DNA of 9,118 nt from SURF-32 sp964648365 (GTDB lineage: Bacteria > Planctomycetota > Phycisphaerae > UBA1845): assembly GCA_964648365.1 (NCBI GenBank), contig CAZYLK010000218.1, forward strand, positions 1 to 9,118, read 5' to 3'. The notes beneath the pieces were generated by a model, which saw only the letters and a program-made list of their open reading frames with translations, did no database searches and had not been told where the DNA came from. Shown here piece after piece: positions 1-6,960 of this stretch (its first letter is position 1; every line of letters begins with the position of its first letter). Made by a program: the position numbers and the translations under genes.

Positions 1-225
1 TGCGGCCCCGACCGCCGGTTGAGCGTTCGATGCCGCAACGGCGGGTCGCGCGTCGTCGCCCGCCTGCGACGCGCGACGCCGGACGCCCCGACGACGTTCA
101 TCCTCGACGACAGCCGCATCCGCGTCGAAACCACGGACGGCCGCGGGAACGCCAAAGCGCGGTTCGCGGGGCAGGCGCCGGGCGAGCACACTGTCCGCGC
201 ATGCGGTATCGAGGCCGGCTGCTGA
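1..225 (+). CDS. C-terminal fragment of a probable secreted protein (Cys-ending tail)
   Basis: The frame is open from the first base to a TGA at 223-225, giving the last 74 residues of a gene that begins outside the window. A TTG at 19 could be an internal start, but the frame is already open before it and nothing resembling a ribosome binding site precedes it, so I treat the gene as truncated by the window edge. Codon third positions are mostly G or C, as in the neighbouring genes. The peptide looks like a small beta-rich module: alternating hydrophobic residues, a 'TTDGRGNAKARF' stretch, then 'GEHTVRACGIEAGC' at the end. The final cysteines resemble the Cys-bearing ends of the genes at 390 and 9054, which suggests a shared kind of exported protein. 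I recall similar endings in planctomycete secreted proteins but cannot name a family or function. Confidence 0.6.
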   Translation, partial: CGPDRRLSVRCRNGGSRVVARLRRATPDAPTTFILDDSRIRVETTDGRGNAKARFAGQAPGEHTVRACGIEAGC

Positions 226-300
226 GTGCAACCCGCCGCGACCGACGCGCCGCCGCGCGGCGCTCACAGGCACGCGCGACGAAATTGCCTCCCTTTCCGT

Positions 301-306
301 TATACT
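301..306 (+). promoter_or_regulatory. Candidate -10 element upstream of the secreted jelly-roll gene
   Basis: TATACT matches the bacterial -10 consensus at five of six bases and stands out in an otherwise very GC-rich gap. It lies 83 bases before the ATG at 390, so the 5' leader would be about 75 bases. I find no good -35 hexamer at 16-18 bases upstream, so this is a tentative call. The 226-389 gap holds no other recognisable feature apart from the ribosome binding site of the next gene. Confidence 0.35.
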
Positions 307-389
307 CCTCTGGTCCCGGCGGGGAGCGGCTGGACCGGTCCTCAGTCGCCCGCCCTGCGCCCCGGGCATCAACCAGAAGGGAGAAGCGC

Positions 390-1142
390 ATGAAGGTGTC
401 AACAGGAACGGCCCTCGCATCGGCGCTGGCGGCCGTGCAGACCGCGGCGGTCGGTCAGATCGTCAAGGACGGCAGCTTTGAGGCGGGCACGCCCAACCCG
501 GTGTGGGAGGAGCACTCGCAGAACTTCCCCTCGCCTTTGTGCAACGTGCAGCGCTGCGGGAACTTCTTCGGCGATCCGCACGACGGTGACTGGTGGGTCT
601 GGTTCGGCGGGGCCGAGCAGCGCGAAAGCGGGTACGTCCGGCAGAGCGTGACCATTCCCGAAGGCACGGCCAAGTTGACGTTCTGGCTCGACATCACCGC
701 CTCCAGCGGCAACGGCAAGGACTACGTGGCGGTCTCCGTGGACAACGATGAACTCTTTCGGGCGCTCGAATCGGACGCGGGACAGTATCATCCGTGGACG
801 CAGGTCGAGGTCGATCTCACCGCCTACGCCGACGGCCGCGCGCACCTGCTGACCTTCAGCAGCGACATGATCGGCCCGCAGCGCTCGAACTTCTTCGTCG
901 ATCAGATCGAAATCGCCGTCGAGGGCGGACTCACCACGTGTGTCTACACCGTCACAAGCGCCGCCAAGGGCAAGAAGGGCTGCCCCACTGAAGCCTGCCC
1001 CGCGAAGGGCTCGCAGTTCAACAGCGGCGACGCCTGCGGCCCGCCCGAGTGTGCGAAAAAGCAGACCATCAAGAAGCTCGACTGCCCGACGGGCGAGGGG
1101 TTTTGCAAGAAGGTAAAGCTCAAGAAGGCAGAGTGCCGGTAG
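390..1142 (+). CDS. Secreted jelly-roll (carbohydrate-binding-like) protein with Cys/Lys-rich tail
   Basis: This encodes 250 residues. The ATG at 390 was chosen because a purine-rich AAGGGAG sits at 377-383, six bases upstream, and because a Sec-type signal peptide starts there: residues 1-22, short basic n-region, Ala-rich core, probable cut near 'AVG-Q'. The open frame continues upstream, but its translation is Arg-rich and looks non-coding. Residues 25-178 ('DGSFEAGTPNPVW', 'DWWVWFGG', 'VRQSVTIPEG', 'FFVDQIEI') have the look of a galactose-binding or CBM-type beta-sandwich, so binding of sugars or protein surfaces outside the cytoplasm is plausible. Residues 183-250 form a distinct tail with 8 Cys (184, 198, 203, 216, 221, 232, 239, 249) and about 13 Lys, which could be disulfide-bonded. 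No catalytic motif is visible. Role unknown; the domain call is by pattern only. Confidence 0.8.
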   Translation: MKVSTGTALASALAAVQTAAVGQIVKDGSFEAGTPNPVWEEHSQNFPSPLCNVQRCGNFFGDPHDGDWWVWFGGAEQRESGYVRQSVTIPEGTAKLTFWLDITASSGNGKDYVAVSVDNDELFRALESDAGQYHPWTQVEVDLTAYADGRAHLLTFSSDMIGPQRSNFFVDQIEIAVEGGLTTCVYTVTSAAKGKKGCPTEACPAKGSQFNSGDACGPPECAKKQTIKKLDCPTGEGFCKKVKLKKAECR

Positions 1143-1150
1143 CGGGGCTG

Positions 1151-1190
1151 GAAATGGCGAATGGCGACTATCGAATAACGAATGAGGATA
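1151..1190 (+). repeat. Short interspersed 'gaatggcgactatcg'-type repeat
   Basis: Variants of a 'gaatg(g/a)(c/t)ga-ta-cg' unit follow each other just after the stop of the secreted protein gene. In frame with the next gene they read 'MANGDYRITNED', which artificially extends that open frame upstream to 1049. A related array lies at 2068-2118 before the second lipoprotein gene. I recall this type as an extragenic repeat family in planctomycetes and other environmental bacteria, so it should not be taken as coding. Confidence 0.5.
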
Positions 1191-1222
1191 GACGGCCCAT
1201 CGTTGGGGGTCAGTCGCTCGGC

Positions 1223-1987
1223 ATGACCAGGCGCCGCCTCGTCGCGCGCCGTCGGTGCCCCGGCGCCGCTGCGTTGATGGCGATTTTGCCCGCCGTGGTC
1301 GGTCTGCTCGGATGCACTGCTGCCGGGCGGCTGGATTCTGCGCGGCCGGCGCCGGAGTTCACGCAGGGGCCGCGTGCGCTTCGCGTGTTGCACGTCGGCG
1401 CTGAGGTCGCTTGGGGGGCCGGATATGCGATCAGCCCGGAATTCGTGATCTCTTCCGCACACGAGTTCCGCGAGCAGTCGCGCGCTGCCACCGTTGAAGG
1501 CACGCCGATGATGGTCGGCAACTTCCTGAACCGCGCGCACCTGGATCGTGAAGGCCTCGCACACCGCGAAGACTGGGTCGTGCTCTGCGGCCCCGAGGGT
1601 CAGTTCACGCCCAACGTGATCGACCCGGCCTACCGACCCAAGCCGGGCGAGCGCGTCATCCTCGGCGGGTTCTTTCTGGTCGACAAGGAGTACACGCAGG
1701 ACGAATACTTACGTGTGCCTCCCGATTTCGTCCAGGGCGTGGTCGTCGACGGACCGACCGGCCGCGACGAGCTGGCCGGACTCGTGTTCGTCAAAGTGCC
1801 GGCCACGCCGTACAACGGGTTCTCGGGCGGTCCGGCCGCCTGCGTCGGCGAAGACGGGCAACTGCGCGTGTGGGGAACGATCGTGTGGCAGGGGTACGTG
1901 CATAGCGGCTGGTTCGCGCCCTATGCTCTGGGGATCGCGCCTCTGCCGGCGGACGTCTTGACGCGGCGGATCTGGAAGAGCTACTGA
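1223..1987 (+). CDS. Trypsin-like serine protease lipoprotein (putatively active)
   Basis: This encodes 254 residues from the ATG at 1223. The start was chosen because a lipoprotein signal begins there: basic n-region 'MTRRRLVARRR', hydrophobic core 13-30, lipobox 'GLLGC' with Cys31. No clear ribosome binding site precedes it; the in-frame ATG at 1154 falls within a repeat and would add 23 unrelated residues. The body has trypsin-fold landmarks: 'FVISSAHEF' with His80 (compare TAAHC), 'REDWVVL' with Asp117, and 'YNGFSGGPAAC' with Ser201 (compare GxSGGP), in the right order and at spacings close to chymotrypsin-type enzymes. 'GQLRVWGTIVW' follows, as in the strand after the catalytic serine. 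The product is probably a periplasmic or outer-membrane-anchored protease. It is a paralogue of the next gene, which has lost all three residues. Substrate unknown. Confidence 0.8.
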   Translation: MTRRRLVARRRCPGAAALMAILPAVVGLLGCTAAGRLDSARPAPEFTQGPRALRVLHVGAEVAWGAGYAISPEFVISSAHEFREQSRAATVEGTPMMVGNFLNRAHLDREGLAHREDWVVLCGPEGQFTPNVIDPAYRPKPGERVILGGFFLVDKEYTQDEYLRVPPDFVQGVVVDGPTGRDELAGLVFVKVPATPYNGFSGGPAACVGEDGQLRVWGTIVWQGYVHSGWFAPYALGIAPLPADVLTRRIWKSY

Positions 1988-2001
1988 GCGGGAGGCGCGA
2001 A

Positions 2002-2065
2002 TGTCGAATGCTGCAAGTCCGCCGGTGGCGGAATGACTGTCGAGTGCTGCAAGTCCGCCTGTGGC
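2002..2065 (+). repeat. Tandem pair of 28-bp direct repeats
   Basis: Copies at 2002-2029 and 2038-2065 match at 26 of 28 bases ('tgtcga(a/g)tgctgcaagtccgcc' followed by '(g/t)gtggc') with an 8-base gap, so the period is 36. They fill most of the gap after the first lipoprotein stop at 1987 and before the second gene. The core 'ctgcaagtccgcc' is clearly duplicated. The function is unknown; it may be an interspersed repeat unit or a decayed duplication. Confidence 0.75.
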
Positions 2066-2067
2066 AT

Positions 2068-2118
2068 CGCGAATGATGAATGATGAATACCGGATGATGA
2101 ACGGCGGATATCGAATGC
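2068..2118 (+). repeat. Interspersed 'gaatgatgaat'-type repeat array
   Basis: The sequence begins 'gaatgatgaatgatgaat' and continues with degenerate copies including 'ggcggatatcgaatg'. In frame with the downstream gene it translates as 'MMNDEYRMMNGGYRM'. It belongs to the same family as 1151-1190. The low-complexity reading means the open frame upstream of 2142 is probably not translated. Confidence 0.55.
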
Positions 2119-2141
2119 CATGTGACAGGTTAACGGGCGCG

Positions 2142-3269
2142 ATGCGTACGCGCGGCAGGTGCATCGCGATCTTTCTCGTGGCGTTGCCGGTGTGCCTGTT
2201 CGGCTGCGCCCGCCCGGACACTCGTCTGGCCGTGGACGCGCGCAACGCCGCGCCGCCTGACACACTTCAAGTCGTCCATGTCGTATCGGGGCGGAGCCTG
2301 CTGGCCGGCTTTCCGACGGCCAAATACGAGTTCGTCACCGCGGCCCGCGAACTGAGTCCGCTTCTGACGGCCGTCGTCGACGGTTATCCCATGCTCGCGA
2401 AGGACAACGCCGGTTCCGCCTACGCCGCCGGTGCGCCATGGCTGACGCTGACCGGCCGCGGGCTGGCGATGGACGCGAACGTCATCGACCCGGATTATCG
2501 CGTGTCAGCGTATGAACCGGTGCTGGTCGGCGGGTTTGCGGGTCCGGCCGAGGGCATGACGCCGGTGCAATACCTGAGCGTGCCGGCGTCGGTCGTTACC
2601 GGGCAGATGGAGTCGAGGGCTGGGCCGTCCTGCGTCGGGCCGATCTGTTTCATTGAGGTTCCTGAGGGCGAGTACGGTGGATTCATCGGTGGACCGGCGG
2701 CGTGTCGTGACGCGGACGGCATGCTCCGCGTGTGGGGGGTCATCGTCGGCTGGCAGCGGGTCGCCGACGACGCCGCAGCAGCGTGCCGTCTGGAGGTGGC
2801 CCGGCTCGTCGACCCGGAAACGCTGATGGCGCTGATGGCGCTTGAGGGGGGTGGGGGGAGCTACCGGTTTCAGGGCCCCTACGACGCTCCCCACATCGGA
2901 CCCGTCGGTGAGGCGATCATCGAGTACCAATCGCCGGCACAGATGAATCTGCTGCGGGCGCTGATTTCGAGCACCGACGTGGACGGCGAGATTGTCACCG
3001 AGCGCAACGCCCAACTGCCTATGCGCAGATGTGACTACGCCGTGCTGATCGCGGAATCGGTCCTGATGAAGCGCGGCCAATGGCCGGGCAATCACACGTT
3101 CGGTCCCTACTCGTCGTACGAGTACCGCGACGACGCCCGGCGACATGTGATGAAAGTGCTCTACGGCACAGGCAACCTCGCCGACGCGCCGACGTACACC
3201 TACGTCACGCCTGACGGAATCGACATCACCGAAGAGCGGCGGGCGTTGACGGTCGCATACTATCCGTAG
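2142..3269 (+). CDS. Lipoprotein with catalytically dead trypsin-like domain plus C-terminal domain
   Basis: This encodes 375 residues from the ATG at 2142, chosen because a lipoprotein signal starts there ('MRTRGR', hydrophobic core 8-20, lipobox 'LFGC' with Cys22). Upstream in-frame starts at 2061 and 2115 read repeat sequence. Residues 41-230 align with the preceding gene: 'LQVVHV', 'EFVTAARE', 'VIDPDYR', 'LVGGF', 'YLSVP', 'YGGFIGGPAAC', 'GMLRVWGVIV'. The three catalytic positions are replaced: His by Arg69, Asp by Pro99, Ser by Ile182. The reading frame is intact and long, so this is a maintained pseudoprotease rather than a decayed gene. After a Gly-rich hinge (236-239), residues 240-375 form an extra domain absent from the first copy, with 'DYAVLIAESVLMKRG' and several Tyr-rich stretches; I do not recognise it. 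Binding, scaffolding or inhibition is more likely than proteolysis. Confidence 0.78.
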   Translation: MRTRGRCIAIFLVALPVCLFGCARPDTRLAVDARNAAPPDTLQVVHVVSGRSLLAGFPTAKYEFVTAARELSPLLTAVVDGYPMLAKDNAGSAYAAGAPWLTLTGRGLAMDANVIDPDYRVSAYEPVLVGGFAGPAEGMTPVQYLSVPASVVTGQMESRAGPSCVGPICFIEVPEGEYGGFIGGPAACRDADGMLRVWGVIVGWQRVADDAAAACRLEVARLVDPETLMALMALEGGGGSYRFQGPYDAPHIGPVGEAIIEYQSPAQMNLLRALISSTDVDGEIVTERNAQLPMRRCDYAVLIAESVLMKRGQWPGNHTFGPYSSYEYRDDARRHVMKVLYGTGNLADAPTYTYVTPDGIDITEERRALTVAYYP

Positions 3270-3408
3270 TTTACGGTGGACCGCGTGGTCGTTGCCATCG
3301 TGGGCAGGGCCGGACGATGTTGCAACTTCGCTCGCATACGCGAGATTGGGCTACGTCCGAGTTTGCGCGCGGACCCTGGCGCTGCCCGGCGCCGAGGTCG
3401 ATGCGAAT
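3270..3408. other. Convergent intergenic gap with weak stem-loops
   Basis: This 139-base gap separates the ends of two converging genes. It contains a perfect 5-bp hairpin at 3331-3344 (CTCGC-atac-GCGAG) enclosed by a 6-bp outer pairing (CGGACG at 3311-3316 with CGTCCG at 3354-3359), and another 5-bp stem at 3378-3393 (GGCGC with GCGCC). None is followed by a T-run on either strand. They may terminate both convergent transcripts, but the evidence is weak in such GC-rich DNA. I see no gene here. Confidence 0.3.
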
Positions 3409-6400
3409 TCAATCCTCCGGCGACTCGCGCTTGAGAGAAAACACGCTGGCCTCCGGCTGATCAGGCACGATCGTCCCCCTTTGCTTGGTGAACCCCAGTT
3501 TCCATAGGCTGATGATCAGCGGGGCGTCCGGCGCGTGCGCCCACTCAAAGCGCCCCTCGGAATCCGTCTGCACCGCAAAACGCAGGAGTTGCATCCCCAG
3601 CTTCTGCGCCGCATCGGCCTTGTCGTCGAGCAGGCTGAACGATACACGCACTTCGTCAACCGGCGCGCCAGATTCATCGACGACTCTGCCCGTGGCTCGC
3701 CACCCTTCAGGCAGCTTCAGATCGAGTGTCACCCCGGCATCGGAGGCGCCGACGATCTGGAATACCGGGGCGTACTCCGGGCCTATCGCCGCGATGACCA
3801 CGCTGTGTGCCCCCGGCCCGTGATCGGCATGGGGAAGCACGACTCGGTACAGGCCGTCGGCCCCGGTAGCGTCGCTGACGCGCTGGTCAATGCGGAGCCC
3901 ATTATTCGATGGCCAGGCAGCATACACCACGGCACCGCCGACGGGTTCGCCCTGCTCGTTGCGCACCCGACCGGCCACCGTCATTCCGGTCGCGGGATTC
4001 GGTCGCAACCGGACTTCTGTCGTTGCCTCGGGCGCGGCGGCGGCGTCAAGCCGCGCGTTTGCGGCAGATGCCCGCACGCGCTCGTATCCCGGATAGGCGA
4101 AGTCAATAGCCAGCCCACCCTCCACGAGCGCCGCTGGAACGCCGTCGATGCGCCAGCCCCCGTCAGTGGCGGTGACGACGGCGTCGAGGGCGAACGCGTC
4201 GCGCAGATCACCGCCGGGCGCGGCGTCCGCGCTGTCCCACATGAGCGCCACCCGCGCCCCGATCAGGGGCTTGCCGCGATCATCCCGAACGAAGCCGCCG
4301 AGCGAGTCATGCCGCGCCTTTGGATCGACGGCGGGATAGTGATAGCCGGCATCGATCGCACTGCGGTCGCCGCGCCCGTCGCTACGCGTGGTGCGGTCAA
4401 CCAGCACGCGATCCTCGTCGGACGGTTCGCGTCGATCCAGACACGGACTGTCTGCGGCGTTGCCGGCCGCGCGCTGGCTCAGATAGTGCGAACCCAGCGG
4501 TCCAGCGACGAAGATCGGGTCGGCGTCGGAATTGCCTTGCCCGTCCCATCCGCCGCCAATCGTGCTAAACCGCACCAGGGGCCGACCCTCCTCGACAACG
4601 AGGTCACTTGTGTCGTTGCCCCACAGGATGCAACCGATGAAGGTGGGCATCGGCGCGCCGGGGCCGAGCAGGGCGCCGTCTCCCCCGGAAGCGGATCGAT
4701 TGCGCGAGATGGTGCAATTGGTCAGGACCGGGCTGCTGCCGCCGACACAAACGAGGCCGCCTCCTTTCGACCCCGGATACGTGTTGTTGTCCCACGACCT
4801 GGTCGCGTTGCGTACGATGAGGCAGTTGAAGAGTTGGGCATTGCTGCGGGCGCCGAGATAGACGCCTCCGCCTCCCGACTCGCCGGCGAGATTGTCGGTG
4901 ATGACACAATGCTCGACGCGCGGCCAGCTATCCGTGCACAGCAGGCCGCCGCCCCCCGCAGCGGAAACGTTGCCCGAAATGACGCAACCGGAGATCGTCG
5001 GACCGCTACTGCTACAGTGAATCCCGCCACCGCTGAAGAGGCTGGCACCGAGGGACGTGTTTCCGCTGATCACGCAGTCGCGCATAACGCCGTTGCTGCC
5101 GACTGAAAAGAACACGCCGCTTCCCGCGCTGGCCGTGTTACCCCGGATCGTGCTTGCAGTGACCGTTGCCTTGCTGGCGTTGAAGTAGATGCCGCCGCCG
5201 GGCTGCGCGGCCGTGTTGTCAACGATCGTGCAATGCGTGATCGTGGGCGTGCTGCCGTCGCGGCAGTCGATGCCGCCGCCGCGCCCGTCGGCCACGTTGG
5301 CGCGGATGATGGATCGCTCGATCACCGCGGCGCTCGCGCTCAGGTGAATGCCGCCACCGTTGCCGGACGATGCGTCGTCGCCTGAATCACGGGTGTCGCG
5401 CTTCGCGACGGCCCGGTTGCCCTCAATCACACAGTCACGAATCGTCGGACTGCTGCCGATGCAGGCGACGGCGCCGCCAACGTCCGCTGCGCCTCCGGTG
5501 ATCGTGAAGCCCTCAACGACGGATTCGGGCGTCTCGCCACTGTGAAAATAGAAGGCACGTCCCTCGCCTTCGCAGTCAAGGACGCAACCGGCCGCACCAT
5601 GCTCCGACCGGACCATCAGCCGCTTGCCACGGAAATCCAGGTGCCTGTTCCCGCCGCCCGTATGCACCCCGTCGGCCACCAGAACAATGGCACCCTCGGG
5701 GGCCGCGTCGATGGCGGCCTGAATGTTGCCGAAGTCGGCCGGCACGCGCAGTGTCGGCGCATCGGCGTCGCTCTGGCTCGCCAGTCCCGGCAAAACCGTC
5801 GCGGCCGCTGCGAACAGCAGCAGGCCGCCTCCGATGGAAAGTTGTGCAGGCCGGCGCAAGCTGGAGTCCATAACCCGACGAATGCGACCCGCCAGCGGGT
5901 GCATGGGGGCGGCAAAGCCCAGCGCGCCGCCGATTGGCAGGGCGCCGACAAGCCCGCGCGCCGCGCTGAGAAGGGTCTGGCAGTAGGAATCGCCGTCAGA
6001 TACCGCGCGCGAGACAACCATGTCGTCGCAGCACTCCTCGCGCACGCGCCGCACTTGCCGACCGAGCAGCCAGGCCAGCGGGTTGAACCACGAGACGGTG
6101 CAGACGAGAAGCTGCACCCAGTTCATCACCGTGTCGCCTCGGCGATGGTGAGCAAGCTCGTGGGCGAGCACGGCGTCGACCTGCCGCGGCGACAGCCCTT
6201 CCATCACACGAACCGGCAGGACGATCGCGGGCTTCCACACGCCCAGGGCCATGGGGGTGACGTTCTGGTCGGCAAGCAGCAGTCGGGGTGCCGTCGCGAC
6301 ATTCATCCGCCTGCACAGCTCGACGTATCTCGCATGAAATGGACCGCTTTCCGCCAGCGACGCGCTGGCGCGGATGCGGCGAAGCGCCGCCCACTGTCGA

Positions 6401-6960
6401 GCCGCCCACGCGGCGATGAAACAGACTCCGATGGCGTGGAGCAGCAGACACCACGCTGTCCAGCGCAGGTGTGCCCGCGTCGGGACATCTGTCGCGGCCA
6501 CTTGATGAGGAGGCGGTGTATTCCCGGGAGACGGACCGGCGGATTGGATCTCCCCTGAACCGGCCGGCCAGAACGTCGGTGCGTTAGCGGCATGCATGAC
6601 ACCGGAAAGTGCGTCAGGGGGAAGGCCGGCGTCCACGGGCGGCACGTCGATCGAAACAGGCGACGTGATCACCCTCGCGGCTGGCGCCCCGACCCCTGCG
6701 GCCAGCGAATTCCGCTCGGCGAACGTTCGCCCCGCCCACGTGAACACGCCGGTCGGCGAGGCGGGCACGAACGGCACTACGAATTTGATCATGCCCAGCA
6801 TCAGCAGCCAGTAGCGCAGCGGTGACGGCCAGCGGCGACCCAGCCGGACGACCAGCAGCAGCACCGCCGCCAGGATCGACGCCTGCCAGGTAAGGTGAAA
6901 CACGATCGACCACCAGTGATCACCGACCGTGTTGAGCGTTTCAATCAGTGCGTTCGTCAT
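3409..6960 (-). CDS. BlaR1-like M56 membrane metalloprotease fused to beta-helix and CarboxypepD_reg-like domains
   Basis: This encodes 1183 residues. The ATG at 6960 has AGAGGG at 6973-6968, seven bases upstream, and overlaps the repressor stop as ATGA, so the two are probably translationally coupled. Residues 1-395 form the BlaR1/MecR1 core: membrane segments near 18-38, 48-66, 167-187, 278-300 and 374-394; zinc motif HELAH at 267-271; a likely third ligand in 'REECCDD' (E308 or E309); and the typical 'FNPLAW'. The loop at 67-166 is unusually long and Pro/Ala-rich. Residues 405-875 are a right-handed beta-helix ('IQAAIDAAPEGAIVLVADG', about ten 'GGGI-C---TI--C-I--N' turns, closing 'AGYHYP'). 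Three carboxypeptidase-regulatory-like domains follow (about 886-985, 994-1083, 1087-1177), starting 'GGFVRDDRGKPL', 'AGRVRNEQGEPV' and 'GRVVDESGAPV'. No penicillin-binding SxxK/KTG motifs are seen. By analogy, an external ligand would trigger the protease to inactivate the repressor. The ligand is unknown; a glycan is a guess based on the beta-helix. Confidence 0.9.
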   Translation of the reverse strand: MTNALIETLNTVGDHWWSIVFHLTWQASILAAVLLLVVRLGRRWPSPLRYWLLMLGMIKFVVPFVPASPTGVFTWAGRTFAERNSLAAGVGAPAARVITSPVSIDVPPVDAGLPPDALSGVMHAANAPTFWPAGSGEIQSAGPSPGNTPPPHQVAATDVPTRAHLRWTAWCLLLHAIGVCFIAAWAARQWAALRRIRASASLAESGPFHARYVELCRRMNVATAPRLLLADQNVTPMALGVWKPAIVLPVRVMEGLSPRQVDAVLAHELAHHRRGDTVMNWVQLLVCTVSWFNPLAWLLGRQVRRVREECCDDMVVSRAVSDGDSYCQTLLSAARGLVGALPIGGALGFAAPMHPLAGRIRRVMDSSLRRPAQLSIGGGLLLFAAAATVLPGLASQSDADAPTLRVPADFGNIQAAIDAAPEGAIVLVADGVHTGGGNRHLDFRGKRLMVRSEHGAAGCVLDCEGEGRAFYFHSGETPESVVEGFTITGGAADVGGAVACIGSSPTIRDCVIEGNRAVAKRDTRDSGDDASSGNGGGIHLSASAAVIERSIIRANVADGRGGGIDCRDGSTPTITHCTIVDNTAAQPGGGIYFNASKATVTASTIRGNTASAGSGVFFSVGSNGVMRDCVISGNTSLGASLFSGGGIHCSSSGPTISGCVISGNVSAAGGGGLLCTDSWPRVEHCVITDNLAGESGGGGVYLGARSNAQLFNCLIVRNATRSWDNNTYPGSKGGGLVCVGGSSPVLTNCTISRNRSASGGDGALLGPGAPMPTFIGCILWGNDTSDLVVEEGRPLVRFSTIGGGWDGQGNSDADPIFVAGPLGSHYLSQRAAGNAADSPCLDRREPSDEDRVLVDRTTRSDGRGDRSAIDAGYHYPAVDPKARHDSLGGFVRDDRGKPLIGARVALMWDSADAAPGGDLRDAFALDAVVTATDGGWRIDGVPAALVEGGLAIDFAYPGYERVRASAANARLDAAAAPEATTEVRLRPNPATGMTVAGRVRNEQGEPVGGAVVYAAWPSNNGLRIDQRVSDATGADGLYRVVLPHADHGPGAHSVVIAAIGPEYAPVFQIVGASDAGVTLDLKLPEGWRATGRVVDESGAPVDEVRVSFSLLDDKADAAQKLGMQLLRFAVQTDSEGRFEWAHAPDAPLIISLWKLGFTKQRGTIVPDQPEASVFSLKRESPED

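Noticed and set aside
30..389. Upstream extension of the secreted protein frame
   Set aside because: It overlaps the end of the previous gene in another frame and reads Arg-rich sequence; the signal peptide and ribosome binding site fix the start at 390.
2002..2118. CRISPR array
   Set aside because: There are only two 28-bp copies with an 8-base gap, no spacers of constant size and no cas genes.
2142..3269. Pseudogene call for the second lipoprotein
   Set aside because: Although the catalytic residues are gone, the frame is intact over 375 codons with signal peptide, lipobox and an added domain, which points to a maintained gene.
3292..3507. A 71-codon plus-strand open frame in the convergent gap
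   Set aside because: No ribosome binding site, no domain, and it runs antisense into the end of the receptor gene.
3535..5106. A 523-codon open frame on the plus strand opposite the receptor gene
   Set aside because: It lies wholly antisense to the well-supported beta-helix coding region, has no signal, domain or ribosome binding site, and long antisense frames are common in GC-rich DNA.
5542..6558. A 338-codon plus-strand open frame opposite the M56 core
   Set aside because: It is antisense to the conserved HELAH region; its translation is rich in Arg, His and Gln with no recognisable domain.
3409..6960. Beta-lactam resistance operon
   Set aside because: The pair is BlaI/BlaR1-like, but the sensor lacks penicillin-binding motifs and no beta-lactamase or altered PBP gene is nearby.
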